Below, one piece after another: positions 24,702 to 33,011 of a DNA stretch of 40,194 bases (positions within the stretch are counted from its first letter, which is position 1; each line of letters opens with the position of its first letter). Where the stretch lies: assembly GCA_964449165.1 (NCBI GenBank), contig CAYVAT010000030.1, positions 1 to 40,194 of the forward strand, written 5' to 3'. The notes under the pieces were generated by a model. The model searched no databases. It was not told the origin of the DNA and was given only the letters and a program-made list of their open reading frames with translations. Origin of the DNA: CAYSCW01 sp964449165. GTDB lineage: Bacteria; Acidobacteriota; Aminicenantia; Aminicenantales; Aminicenantaceae. The position numbers and the translations under genes are program-made.

Positions 24702-25256
24702 ATGTCTCGAGTAGGAAAACAGCCGATTGATATACCCCAAGGGATTAAAGTGAATATACTGTCCGATAAGATCGAATGCGAAGGTCCAAAAGGAAAACTG
24801 GATGCCCCCCTTCTTCCCGGGATCGTGGTTAAAATCGAGAATAATCAAATCCTCTTGACCAGAAAGAATGACTCCAAAGAGCAGAGATCCTTGCACGGAT
24901 TGAATCGGACACTGGTTAATAACGCTGTGATCGGTGTATCCGCTGGATTTTCCAAGCAGCTAGAAATAGTCGGTGTCGGATATCGAGCGAAAGTGGAGCG
25001 AAATCGTCTAGAAATGAATTTGGGTTATTCTAAACCTGTCGTTTTTAAAATCCCCGAAGATATCGAGATTGTCTGCGATAAGCCGACACTCATCACAGTC
25101 AAGGGCATCAATAAACAAAAAGTAGGGCAGGTAGCTGATGAAATCAGAAGATTCCGCCAGCCGGAACCTTATAAACTGAAAGGGATTCGCTATGTCGGTG
25201 AACGTCTGATCAAGAAAGAGAAGAAAGCAGGAGTGGGGGTGGTGAGCGGTGTATAG
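24702..25256 (+). CDS. rplF: 50S ribosomal protein L6
   Basis: L6 sits beside the sarcin-ricin loop and the GTPase centre. The 184 residues are two related domains: SRVGKQPIDIP at the N terminus, RSLHGLNRTLVNNAVIGV in the middle, and the C-terminal RRPEPYKGKGIRY-type block (here RQPEPYKLKGIRYVGE). The last 8 bases overlap the rplR start. Confidence 0.98.
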   Translation: MSRVGKQPIDIPQGIKVNILSDKIECEGPKGKLDAPLLPGIVVKIENNQILLTRKNDSKEQRSLHGLNRTLVNNAVIGVSAGFSKQLEIVGVGYRAKVERNRLEMNLGYSKPVVFKIPEDIEIVCDKPTLITVKGINKQKVGQVADEIRRFRQPEPYKLKGIRYVGERLIKKEKKAGVGVVSGV

Positions 25257-25623
25257 GAGTAAGATAAAAGTGATGAAGAGGGCTCGAGAAAGAGTCAGAA
25301 AAAGAATCAGAAAAAAGATTCAGGGAAACTCTGAAATTCCTAGAATCTATGTCTACAAGAGTAACCGATACATTTATACCCAGGCAATTGATGATGTCAA
25401 CGGGAAAGTGCTCGCTTCAGCTTCCACCATGGAAAAGGGATTCAGAGAAAAACACAAAAATACCAAGAACGCGGAATCCTCTCGACACTTGGGAGAGGTC
25501 ATGGTTAAGAGATTGAAGCAGAAGAAGATCGAAAAAATCGTGTTTGACCGGGGATTCTCTCCCTATCATGGTCGAGTGAAAGAACTGGCTGAAGCCATGA
25601 GAAAGGGAGGACTTATCTTCTAG
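25249..25623 (+). CDS. rplR: 50S ribosomal protein L18
   Basis: L18 binds 5S rRNA with L5 and L25. The GTG at 25249 gives 124 residues with the normal basic N terminus; an ATG at 25273 would remove eight residues and cannot be excluded. IPRIYVYKSNRYIYTQAIDD and FDRGFSPYHGRVKELAEAMR are the family hallmarks. It overlaps rplF by 8 bases. Confidence 0.96.
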   Translation: MYRSKIKVMKRARERVRKRIRKKIQGNSEIPRIYVYKSNRYIYTQAIDDVNGKVLASASTMEKGFREKHKNTKNAESSRHLGEVMVKRLKQKKIEKIVFDRGFSPYHGRVKELAEAMRKGGLIF

Positions 25624-25652
25624 TCAGAGGAAGAGAACAAGGAGGAATGAGA

Positions 25653-26159
25653 GTGGATGAGGAAGAATTGAGAGAGGAAGAGTTCGAGTTAAAAGATCAG
25701 GTGATTTCTATCCGGAGAGTGACCAAAGTTGTCAAAGGAGGGAAAAATCTCAGTTTTTCGGCTCTAGTTGCTGTGGGAGATGAACACGGCCGGGTGGGAA
25801 TCGGCAAGGGGAAGGCCCGGGAGGTTCCCCAAGCCATAGCCAAAGCTGTGGAGGATGCCAAGAAGAAAATGATCACAGTACCTCTTGCAGAGACAACCAC
25901 CCCTCATCCAATAAGAGGAGAGGCTGGCGGAGGAATTGTGGTTCTTCGCCCTGCTTCCAAGGGAACAGGAGTTATCGCCGGTGGGGCTGTGAGAATTATC
26001 ATGGAATTAGCTGGAATCAAGGATATTTTGACCAAATCTATACGAAGCAATAATCCCATAAGTGTGGCTCACGCCACTATGAATGCCCTGAGGAAGCTTA
26101 AAGATCCTGGCCTGGTTTCAGAAACCAGAGGAAAATCAAAGGATGAGATATGGCAGTAA
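25653..26159 (+). CDS. rpsE: 30S ribosomal protein S5
   Basis: S5 shapes the mRNA entry and affects decoding accuracy. GTG at 25653 (168 residues) is preferred, because GGAGG at 25641-25645 is 7 bases upstream; the in-frame ATG at 25647 is only 1 base from it. Family segments: VTKVVKGGKNLSFSALVAVG, RVGIGKGKAREVPQA and SNNPISVAHATMNALRKL. It overlaps rpmD by 10 bases. Confidence 0.96.
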   Translation: MDEEELREEEFELKDQVISIRRVTKVVKGGKNLSFSALVAVGDEHGRVGIGKGKAREVPQAIAKAVEDAKKKMITVPLAETTTPHPIRGEAGGGIVVLRPASKGTGVIAGGAVRIIMELAGIKDILTKSIRSNNPISVAHATMNALRKLKDPGLVSETRGKSKDEIWQ

Positions 26160-26410
26160 AAAAGACGCAGCCTGAGGGAAAAAAGAGAACTCAGGCGAAG
26201 ACTCCAGAAAGAACATCCAAAGATAAATTTTTGAAAGTGAAACTGGTGAAGAGTATTGTCGGTCGGCCTCAAAAACAGAGAGATGTAGTCAGAGGCCTTG
26301 GGCTGCGAAAGCTTCAATCAGAAGTCATTCGAAGGGATTGCCCTGAAATCTGGGGTATGATCAGGAAAGTCCATCACTTGGTGAGAGTTGAGGTGGTGAG
26401 AGAGCAATGA
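26150..26410 (+). CDS. rpmD: 50S ribosomal protein L30 with basic N-terminal extension
   Basis: L30 is a small 50S protein that binds 23S rRNA and is usually about 60 residues. Here it has 86: a Lys/Gln/Thr-rich segment of about 25 residues precedes the normal core (KVKLVKSIVGRPQKQRDVVR, GLGLRKL, then MIRKVHHLVRVE). The ATG at 26150 follows AAGGA in rpsE with suitable spacing, and I see no Shine-Dalgarno for a shorter start, so the extension is probably translated. Confidence 0.93.
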   Translation: MAVKKTQPEGKKRTQAKTPERTSKDKFLKVKLVKSIVGRPQKQRDVVRGLGLRKLQSEVIRRDCPEIWGMIRKVHHLVRVEVVREQ

Positions 26411-26853
26411 AACTGAGTGATTTGCATCCCGCTAAGAATTCCCGCAGAAAGCCGAGAAGAGTTGGCCGTGGGCCCGGCTCAGGCCGGCAAAAAACAGCGG
26501 GCCGCGGTAGCAAAGGCCAGAAATCCATCAGCGGCTACTCCATGAAGAAAGGATTCGAGGGAGGCCAGATGCCTCTTCATCGCAGGCTTCCTAAGCGTGG
26601 ATTCACCAACATCTTTAGAAAAGAATACTGCGAAGTCAATCTTATTCGACTGGAAAGGATCAGCAAGAAAGAGATAAAACCTAAGGAATTGGTGGAAGCA
26701 GGGTTGATTAAAAAAGAAACAAACCAGGTAAAAATTCTGGGCAGGGGAGAGATCTCCAAGCCCAAAACCATACATGCTCATAAGTTTTCTCGTTCTGCCC
26801 AAAAAAAGATTGAGAAGGCAGGAGGGAAAGCAGTACTTATTGGAAGTGAATGA
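26407..26853 (+). CDS. rplO: 50S ribosomal protein L15
   Basis: L15 is a late 50S assembly protein with a glycine- and arginine-rich N-terminal extension in the rRNA core. The 148 residues show RRKPRRVGRGPGSGRQKTAG, GQKSISGY and GFEGGQMPLHRRLPKRGFTN. It overlaps rpmD and secY by 4 bases each. Confidence 0.98.
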   Translation: MKLSDLHPAKNSRRKPRRVGRGPGSGRQKTAGRGSKGQKSISGYSMKKGFEGGQMPLHRRLPKRGFTNIFRKEYCEVNLIRLERISKKEIKPKELVEAGLIKKETNQVKILGRGEISKPKTIHAHKFSRSAQKKIEKAGGKAVLIGSE

Positions 26854-28235
26854 TGCTTGAGAGTATAAGAAACATTTTCAGTATCCCAGACCTCAGAAAG
26901 AGAGTCTTTTTCACTCTGGCTCTTCTGGCTGTTTACAGAGTCGGAGCACAGATTCCCAATCCGGGAATAAGTGCCACAGCCTTGGCCGAATTCTGGGAAG
27001 CCCAGAAGGGAACAATTCTGGGATTTGTCGACCTCTTCTCGGGCAGAAATATGTCCCGAATGACCATTTTTGCCCTGGGCATCATGCCCTATATCAGCGC
27101 ATCCATTATACTTCAGTTGCTTCAAGTAGTGTGGCCGTACCTGGAGAGGTTGTCAAAGGAAGGTGAGTTGGGCCGCAAAAAGATCACACAGTACACCCGA
27201 TACGGAACCCTCATCATCTGTGTGATTCAGGCCTTTGGGATCAGCATATTCTTGGAGCAGTTGCGTAGTCCTGGAGGAGCACCCATCGTTCCTAATCCTG
27301 GCTGGGGATTCAAACTTTTAACGGTTTTGACTTTGACCACGGGAACGGTCTTTATCATGTGGCTTGGGGAGCAGATATCAGAGAGAGGAATCGGAAACGG
27401 CATCTCCCTTATCATATTTGCAGGGATAGTAGTTAATTTTCCTCGTGGTATTCAGAGTGTGCTCGGGGGATTAAGAACGGGCGAAATGTCTCCTATAAGA
27501 ATGATTTTCCTCTTGATTTTGATGCTGGCCGTAGTGGCTGTTATTGTCTTCGTAGAGAGAGGCCAACGCCGGATTCCGGTCTCCTATGCCAAGCGAGTAG
27601 TGGGAAGGAAGATATACGGAGGCCAGAGTACTCATCTTCCTCTCAGAGTGAATACGGGCGGAGTAATTCCTATAATCTTTGCCGCCTCCGTGATCACCAT
27701 CCCTTCAACGCTGGCTCAGTTGGTCAAGATTCCAGTTTTCCAGACCATTGCTCAGCAATTTTCCTTGGGGATGCCCCTCTATAATCTGCTTTATGTGGCT
27801 GCCATTATCTTCTTCACTTATTTTTATGTTTCCATAATTTTCAACCCTTCGGACGTAGCGGATAACCTGAGAAAATACGGAGGATTCATACCAGGAATAA
27901 GGCCGGGGAGGAACACATCAGACTTTATAGACGGTGTGCTTTCTCGGATAACCTTGGTAGGAGCCATTTATTTAGCTGCCATTGCCATTCTTCCTGAATT
28001 TTTGATAACCGGATTTAAAGTACATACTCTTCCCTTTGTAGGAGATTTTCTGGAGGCAAATCTTCCCAAATGGGTTACTCAAGGATTGAATGTGAATTTT
28101 TATTTTGGCGGCACTTCCATCCTTATCGTGGTGGGAGTGGCCATGGATACATTACAGCAGATTGAAGCCCAGTTAGTGATGCGTCATTACGACGGTTTCA
28201 TGAGGAGAGGTAGAGTAAGGGGAAGAAGAGGATGA
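26850..28235 (+). CDS. secY: Protein translocase subunit SecY
   Basis: SecY is the pore-forming subunit of the inner-membrane translocon with SecE (secE at 1803). The 461-residue protein is very hydrophobic, consistent with ten membrane helices. It has IPDLRKRVFFTLALLAVYRVG at the N terminus (11-31), LGIMPYISASIILQLL near helix 2, a large cytoplasmic loop with RRIPVSYAKRVVG, and YFYVSIIFNPSDVADNLRKYGGFIPGIRPG-type loop C5 at about 323-352. The ATG overlaps the rplO stop; a second ATG at 26853 is possible. Confidence 0.98.
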   Translation: MMLESIRNIFSIPDLRKRVFFTLALLAVYRVGAQIPNPGISATALAEFWEAQKGTILGFVDLFSGRNMSRMTIFALGIMPYISASIILQLLQVVWPYLERLSKEGELGRKKITQYTRYGTLIICVIQAFGISIFLEQLRSPGGAPIVPNPGWGFKLLTVLTLTTGTVFIMWLGEQISERGIGNGISLIIFAGIVVNFPRGIQSVLGGLRTGEMSPIRMIFLLILMLAVVAVIVFVERGQRRIPVSYAKRVVGRKIYGGQSTHLPLRVNTGGVIPIIFAASVITIPSTLAQLVKIPVFQTIAQQFSLGMPLYNLLYVAAIIFFTYFYVSIIFNPSDVADNLRKYGGFIPGIRPGRNTSDFIDGVLSRITLVGAIYLAAIAILPEFLITGFKVHTLPFVGDFLEANLPKWVTQGLNVNFYFGGTSILIVVGVAMDTLQQIEAQLVMRHYDGFMRRGRVRGRRG

Positions 28236-28903
28236 GAATCATTCTGTTAGGGCCTCCAGGCAGCGGCAAAGGAACTCAGGGGGATCTGATTCAAGAGAAA
28301 TACAGTTTCCCGAAAATATCGACAGGAGATTTGCTCCGGGAAGCTGTACAGCGAAGCACGCCCCTGGGAAAGAAGGCCGAGGCTTTTATGAATAAGGGAG
28401 AGCTGGTCAGAGACGATGTCGTCGTGGCCATGATCAAAGAAAGGATAAATAAGCCAGACTGTCAAAAAGGTTATATTCTGGATGGATTTCCCAGGAATTT
28501 GACTCAAGCCCATGCCCTGGAAAAAATCGATAAGGCTGCTTCAGAAATCGCGATCGATATCCAGTTGCATGAGGAAGATTTAGTGGCTCGTCTCCAAGAC
28601 CGCCGAATCTGCTACAGCTGTCAATCCGTATATAATCTTCAGGGAAGAAGGGCCAGACATGACGGGATCTGCGATATATGCGGAGGGAAGCTTATCCAGA
28701 GGGAAGATGACAAGCCAGATATCATCAGAGAACGTCTGCGCATTTATCACCAAAAAACAGAAAAGCTCATCGACTATTATACAAGGAAAAATGTCTACCA
28801 CTGTGTGGATGGTCGAGGAGGAATAGAGGCTGTTTTTGGAAGGATTATTGTGATCCTGGAAGGTGAATTAACACGGCTACTCGAGGGAGAGGCGAGAAGA
28901 TGA
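28232..28903 (+). CDS. adk: Adenylate kinase (zinc-LID type)
   Basis: Adk converts ATP plus AMP to two ADP in the cytoplasm. The 223 residues have the P-loop GPPGSGKGT at 7-15, the AMP-binding STGDLLR at 30-36 and DGFPRN at 84-89. The LID domain has four cysteines at 127, 130, 147 and 150, a structural zinc site seen in Gram-positive and many other bacteria but not E. coli. It overlaps secY and map by 4 bases each. Confidence 0.97.
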   Translation: MRIILLGPPGSGKGTQGDLIQEKYSFPKISTGDLLREAVQRSTPLGKKAEAFMNKGELVRDDVVVAMIKERINKPDCQKGYILDGFPRNLTQAHALEKIDKAASEIAIDIQLHEEDLVARLQDRRICYSCQSVYNLQGRRARHDGICDICGGKLIQREDDKPDIIRERLRIYHQKTEKLIDYYTRKNVYHCVDGRGGIEAVFGRIIVILEGELTRLLEGEARR

Positions 28904-29697
28904 TCGTTTACAAGAGCAGGGAAGAAATCGAAAAAATCAGACAAAGCAATCAGATTGTGGCCAGAATCCTCGAAGAAATGAAGCCTTTAATAAAACCGGG
29001 TATTCAAACTTGGGAATTGGATGATTATGCGGAGCGTCGTTGCAGAGAGTTGGGAGCGCTGCCCGCTTTCAAAGGGTACCGTGGTTTCCCAGCATCACTC
29101 TGTACTTCTATCAATGAGGAAATTGTCCATGGGATTCCCTCTTCCCGGAAATTGAAGGAGGGAGACATCATCAGCCTTGATTTTGGTACCAACTACAAGG
29201 GCTTCTACGGAGATGCCGCCGTTACTTATCCAGTGGGAGAGGTAAGCCTTAGAACCAAGGAGCTGATTGAGACAGCAGAAAGAGCTTTCTTTAATGGGAT
29301 TGAACGGATGAAGGAAGGACAAAGAATATCCGATATCTCTTTCGCCATCCAGAGTTATGTGGAGTCACAGAGATTTTCTGTCATCCGGTCATTTGTGGGG
29401 CATGGAATCGGATTTGCTCTCCATGAGGAACCACAAGTTCCCAATTTCGGAATACCTGGGAGAGGGCCGAAGATAAAGCCAGGTTTGGTACTGGCTATAG
29501 AACCAATGATTGCAGTGGGGGATTGGCGGATAGAAGTATTAGCAGATGATTGGACAGCAGTCACTCGAGACAGAAGTTTATCAGCCCATTTCGAGCATAC
29601 AGTCGCTTTGACTGAAGATGGCTTGGAGATTTTAAGCTTATGGGACCAAAAAAAAGGTTTATCTTATCGAAAGGAAAAAAGCTATGCCAAAGCGTGA
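28900..29697 (+). CDS. map: Methionine aminopeptidase, type I
   Basis: Map removes the initiator methionine from nascent proteins. The 265 residues have the pita-bread fold signature. The five metal ligands are D94, D105, H168, E201 and E232, and the substrate-binding His77 (EEIVHGIP) is present. There is no N-terminal SH3-zinc extension, so it is the bacterial type. A short basic tail at the C terminus comes from a 14-base overlap with infA. secY-adk-map-infA is a classical order. Confidence 0.97.
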   Translation: MIVYKSREEIEKIRQSNQIVARILEEMKPLIKPGIQTWELDDYAERRCRELGALPAFKGYRGFPASLCTSINEEIVHGIPSSRKLKEGDIISLDFGTNYKGFYGDAAVTYPVGEVSLRTKELIETAERAFFNGIERMKEGQRISDISFAIQSYVESQRFSVIRSFVGHGIGFALHEEPQVPNFGIPGRGPKIKPGLVLAIEPMIAVGDWRIEVLADDWTAVTRDRSLSAHFEHTVALTEDGLEILSLWDQKKGLSYRKEKSYAKA

Positions 29698-29905
29698 TGA
29701 TGTTATCGAGACCGAAGGCGTTGTGATCGAGACTTTGCCCAATGCCATGTTTCGTGTGGAATTGGCCAACAAGCACCAAATTCTCGCCCACATCTCTGGA
29801 AGGATGAGAAAGCATTTTATAAGGATTCTTCCAGGAGACCGGGTGTTGGTAGAGCTGTCTCCTTATGATCTTACTAAAGGACGAATAACTTATCGATTCA
29901 AGTAA
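29684..29905 (+). CDS. infA: Translation initiation factor IF-1
   Basis: IF-1 binds the 30S A site during initiation. The 73 residues form one S1-like OB domain: DDVIETEGVVIETLPNAMFR, then HISGRMRKHFIRILPGDRV and the end GRITYRFK. The ATG lies inside the map reading frame (14-base overlap), with AAAGGA about 8 bases upstream. Confidence 0.98.
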   Translation: MPKRDDVIETEGVVIETLPNAMFRVELANKHQILAHISGRMRKHFIRILPGDRVLVELSPYDLTKGRITYRFK

Positions 29906-29916
29906 AGGAAAGGAAT

Positions 29917-30030
29917 ATGAAAGTCAGAGCTTCTATCAAAAAGATTTGCCGGAATTGCCACATCATTAAAAGGAAGGGGACTCTGAGAGTCATTTGTTCG
30001 AATCCAAAGCATAAACAGAGACAAGGTTAG
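29917..30030 (+). CDS. rpmJ: 50S ribosomal protein L36 (zinc form)
   Basis: This 37-residue protein, the smallest ribosomal protein, has a zinc ribbon with ligands C11, C14, C27 and H32. It starts MKVRASIKKICRNC, the standard sequence, and ends RQG. AGGA at 29911-29914 precedes the ATG. It lies 11 bases after infA and 11 before rpsM. Confidence 0.97.
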   Translation: MKVRASIKKICRNCHIIKRKGTLRVICSNPKHKQRQG

Positions 30031-30041
30031 AAGAGGTTAAA

Positions 30042-30416
30042 ATGGCAAGAATAGCAGGAATCACCCTTCCCTCTGAAAAGAGGGTTGAGGTTGGATTAAC
30101 TTACATTTTCGGGATCGGACGTTCCAGATCTAACGAAATTCTTGAAGAAGCTAAGATCGATAGGGATAAAAAGGTTAAAGATTTGACCGAGGAGGAGATC
30201 AACAAAATTCGTCAGATCATCGAGAAAAGAGAAAAGATTGAAGGTGACCTTAGGAAAGAAATCAACTTAAATATCAAGCGACTGATTGATATTGGCTGTT
30301 ATCGAGGCTTAAGGCACCGAAGAAGGCTGCCGGCGAGGGGACAGAGGACCAAAACCAATGCTAGAACGAGAAAAGGACCTCGCGGACATTCCATAAAGAA
30401 GCTCAGGACAAAGTAA
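30042..30416 (+). CDS. rpsM: 30S ribosomal protein S13
   Basis: S13 contacts P-site tRNA and forms head-to-50S bridges with L5. The 124 residues contain ARIAGITLPSEKRVEVGLTY, a helix-hairpin-helix GIGRSRS region, and RGLRHRRRLPARGQRTKTNA. The basic C-terminal tail GPRGHSIKKLRTK is normal. Confidence 0.98.
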   Translation: MARIAGITLPSEKRVEVGLTYIFGIGRSRSNEILEEAKIDRDKKVKDLTEEEINKIRQIIEKREKIEGDLRKEINLNIKRLIDIGCYRGLRHRRRLPARGQRTKTNARTRKGPRGHSIKKLRTK

Positions 30417-30428
30417 GGGGATAACATA

Positions 30429-30821
30429 ATGCCAAAAGCAAAGAGAAAGGTCAGGAAAAAAAAGATCAAGAAGGATATCGGCTTCGGTGTGGCCTACATC
30501 CAGTCCACCTTCAATAACACCATCATCACAATCACCGACCAGCAAGGTAATACAGTCTGTTGGGCAAGCTCTGGCACAGCCGGTTTCAAAGGTGCCCGAA
30601 AGGGGACTCCGTTTGCCGCTCAACTAGCTGCTAAAGATGTGGCTAACAAAGCCAGGGATTTCGGGGTTCGTTATGTGGATGTTAAGGTTAGGGGCCCGGG
30701 TGCAGGTCGAGAATCTGCTATCAGGGCTTTGCAATCCCATGGCATGGAAATAAAGTCCATCAGGGACATTACTCCCATTCCCCACAACGGCTGTCGGCAG
30801 CGAAAAAGAAGAAGGGTTTAA
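30429..30821 (+). CDS. rpsK: 30S ribosomal protein S11
   Basis: S11 lies on the 30S platform beside the Shine-Dalgarno helix. The 130 residues have a basic N terminus, then GVAYIQSTFNNTIITITDQQ and the C-terminal DITPIPHNGCRQRKRRRV, all diagnostic. rpsD follows 24 bases later. Confidence 0.98.
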   Translation: MPKAKRKVRKKKIKKDIGFGVAYIQSTFNNTIITITDQQGNTVCWASSGTAGFKGARKGTPFAAQLAAKDVANKARDFGVRYVDVKVRGPGAGRESAIRALQSHGMEIKSIRDITPIPHNGCRQRKRRRV

Positions 30822-30845
30822 AGATGTTGCTCCAAGGAGAGAATG

Positions 30846-31472
30846 ATGGCTAGGTATAGAGAATCTGTATGCCGGCTCTGTCGAGCGGAAAGAACGAAAC
30901 TTTTTCTAAAAGGGAGTAAATGTCTGAGTGATAAATGTCCAGTCGAGAGAAGAACCTATCCACCCGGAGAACATGGGAGGATGCGCAGAAGAATCTTGGG
31001 CTATGGCATTCAGCTCAGGGAAAAGCAGAAGCTGAAAAGGTATTACGGGATGTCGGAGAGACAGTTTCGTCTTTTCTTTCGAAGAGCCGAGAAAAAAAGA
31101 GGAATCACGGGCGACAACCTGTTGACCTTGTTGGAGAGGAGATTGGATAATGTCGCGTTTATCGTTGGATTCTCCCATTCTCGGGATCATGCTCGCCAGA
31201 TGATAACTCATGGACATTTCCGGATCAACAACCGCAAAGTGAACATTCCGTCTCTGCAGGTCGATAAAGATGATGTCATTTCGCTTCGAGAGAAATCTTC
31301 CCAAAAGGAAGAGATAAAAGCTATTGTAGAATTTAACAAGAATAAAGAAGTCCCTGGCTGGTTAGAAGTGAACAGGGAAAAAATGGAAATAAGAGTTCTC
31401 GCTTTGCCCACCAGAGAAGATGTCACCTTTCCAGTAGAGGAACATCTGGTGGTTGAGATTTATTCCAGATAG
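30846..31472 (+). CDS. rpsD: 30S ribosomal protein S4 (zinc form)
   Basis: S4 nucleates 30S assembly and in several bacteria represses the alpha operon. The ATG at 30846 (208 residues, MARYRES) fits the family N terminus and lies 6 bases from AAGGAG (30834-30839); the adjacent ATG at 30843 is only 3 bases away. Cysteines at 9, 12, 26 and 31 make it the zinc-binding form. The S4 RNA-binding domain follows (LERRLDNVAFIVGF, ARQMITHGHFRINNRKVNIPS at 117-137). Confidence 0.97.
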   Translation: MARYRESVCRLCRAERTKLFLKGSKCLSDKCPVERRTYPPGEHGRMRRRILGYGIQLREKQKLKRYYGMSERQFRLFFRRAEKKRGITGDNLLTLLERRLDNVAFIVGFSHSRDHARQMITHGHFRINNRKVNIPSLQVDKDDVISLREKSSQKEEIKAIVEFNKNKEVPGWLEVNREKMEIRVLALPTREDVTFPVEEHLVVEIYSR

Positions 31473-31541
31473 TGTTTGATCGAAAAATAACAAAACAGAG
31501 AAAATATCTTTGGATATACAGGCGATAACAAAGGAGGCACA

Positions 31542-32564
31542 ATGGGAGAAACAGGATTTCAAAGGCCGAAATACCTGGAATGTGATTATGAGAGTTTGAC
31601 CGAGAAATACGGGCGATTCACCGCTCAGCCTTTCGAGAGGGGTTATGGCATCACAGTGGGTAATGCCTTACGCAGAATTCTGCTCTCTTCGATTACCGGT
31701 GCAGCCATAACCAACGTCCGGATTCAGGGTGTTCTCCATGAGTTTTCCACACTGCCGGGAGTAGTGGAGGATATTACGGACATCCTACTTAATCTGAAAA
31801 GCATTCCTTTAAGGCTTGAGGGCGATGATCCCAAGACCATAACTCTTAAGAATGAAGGGCCTGTGGAAATAAAAGCATCTGATATAAATCATGATTCAGA
31901 TATAGAGATCCTTGATCCTGATATTCATATCGCCTCTTTGGATAAAGACGGAAAATTGGATATCGAGATGGTCGTCCGCAACAATAGAGGCTACATCCCT
32001 GCCGATCAGAATTTTGACCAAACTCTGAGTGTGGATTTTATTCCCGTCGACTCTTCTCACTCTCCGATTAAGAAAGTCAACTACAGAGTAGAGCCGGCGA
32101 GAGTAGGAAAGCGAATTGAGTATGAAAAATTAACCATGGAGATCTGGACAACAGGTGCAATAACTCCTCAAAACGCTTTGAACCAGGCAGCAAAAATTCT
32201 CCGGGACCATATGGTTATCTTCCTCAATATCGTAGATGAGCCTTTGCAGATAGAAAAAGCACCTGTCAAGAAAGAGATCCCTTATCTTTCTCAACTAGAT
32301 GTTCTATCCAAAACAATCGATCATCTGGAGCTTTCTGTTAGGTCTAATAATTGTTTAAGAGCAGCCGGAATCGAAAAGATATTCGAACTAGTCAAGAAAA
32401 CAGAAGATGAGCTGTTGAAGACAAAGAATTTTGGGCGGAAATCCTTAGCCGAGATCAAAGAGACCCTTCAAGATTTAGGATTGGGGCTGAATCTGGAGCT
32501 CCATCCCAGACTTCTGGAAAAATTGGAAGGAGATAAAGAGGAAGAGAAAGAAGAGGCTGGATGA
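31542..32564 (+). CDS. rpoA: RNA polymerase alpha subunit
   Basis: The alpha dimer scaffolds core assembly and its C-terminal domain binds UP elements and activators. The 340 residues have the NTD with PFERGYGITVGNALRRILLSS (30-50) and the CTD with VRSNNCLRAAGI at 266-277; R267 corresponds to the DNA-binding R265 of E. coli. A Glu-rich tail ends the protein. AAAGGAGG lies just before the ATG. The 69-base spacer after rpsD shows no convincing promoter. Its stop overlaps the rplQ start. Confidence 0.98.
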   Translation: MGETGFQRPKYLECDYESLTEKYGRFTAQPFERGYGITVGNALRRILLSSITGAAITNVRIQGVLHEFSTLPGVVEDITDILLNLKSIPLRLEGDDPKTITLKNEGPVEIKASDINHDSDIEILDPDIHIASLDKDGKLDIEMVVRNNRGYIPADQNFDQTLSVDFIPVDSSHSPIKKVNYRVEPARVGKRIEYEKLTMEIWTTGAITPQNALNQAAKILRDHMVIFLNIVDEPLQIEKAPVKKEIPYLSQLDVLSKTIDHLELSVRSNNCLRAAGIEKIFELVKKTEDELLKTKNFGRKSLAEIKETLQDLGLGLNLELHPRLLEKLEGDKEEEKEEAG

Positions 32565-32968
32565 TGAGGCATCGGGTCAGCGGAAAGAAGTTAAGAAGAA
32601 ACACTGCTCACAGGAGGGCTCTGCTGCGGAACCTTGTGACCTCACTCCTGGATAAAGAGCGAATAAGGACCACTGTGATCAAGGCTAAAGAAGCGAGGCC
32701 TTTGGCTGAAAAAATGATCACCTTGGCTAAGGTTGATACTCTTCATGCCCGACGTCAGGCATTAAGGTTTATTTTCAAGAAAGATGTTGTCCGCAAGCTG
32801 TTCGAGGAGCTGGGACCCCGATTCAGCGAGAGGCCCGGTGGTTACACAAGGGTTGTCAAGTTAGGACCTCGATCCGGTGATGGTGCAGAGATGGCGATGC
32901 TCGAACTCATCGGCTCAGAAATGAAGAAGAAAAAGAAAAAGAAAGAAAAGGAAAAAGCAAAGAAATAA
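32564..32968 (+). CDS. rplQ: 50S ribosomal protein L17
   Basis: L17 sits near the tunnel exit. The second of two tandem ATGs (32564) gives the standard MRHRVSGKKL N terminus and 134 residues; the first (32561) adds one Met. RRNTAHRRALLRNLVTSLL and GPRFSERPGGYTRVVKLGPR are diagnostic. A run of Lys and Glu lengthens the C terminus. It is the last gene of the superoperon. Confidence 0.97.
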   Translation: MRHRVSGKKLRRNTAHRRALLRNLVTSLLDKERIRTTVIKAKEARPLAEKMITLAKVDTLHARRQALRFIFKKDVVRKLFEELGPRFSERPGGYTRVVKLGPRSGDGAEMAMLELIGSEMKKKKKKKEKEKAKK

Positions 32969-32972
32969 ATAC

Positions 32973-32993
32973 CCATGCCTTTAGCAGGCATGG
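32973..32993. terminator. Bidirectional hairpin terminator between rplQ and mltD-like gene
   Basis: A perfect 8-bp stem, CCATGCCT (32973-32980) with AGGCATGG (32986-32993), has a 5-base loop. On the minus strand it is followed by a T-rich stretch (GTATTTATTTCTTT), a fair intrinsic terminator for the gene at 33012. On the + strand it is followed by six A and then TTATTATT, a weaker one. It lies 4 bases past the rplQ stop, between convergent genes. Confidence 0.65.
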
Positions 32994-33011
32994 AAAAAAT
33001 TATTATTCACC

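Noticed and set aside
31504..31517. ATATC-TTTG-GATAT hairpin before rpoA
   Set aside because: It is a five-pair, nearly all A-U stem without a T-tract or other support; likely chance.
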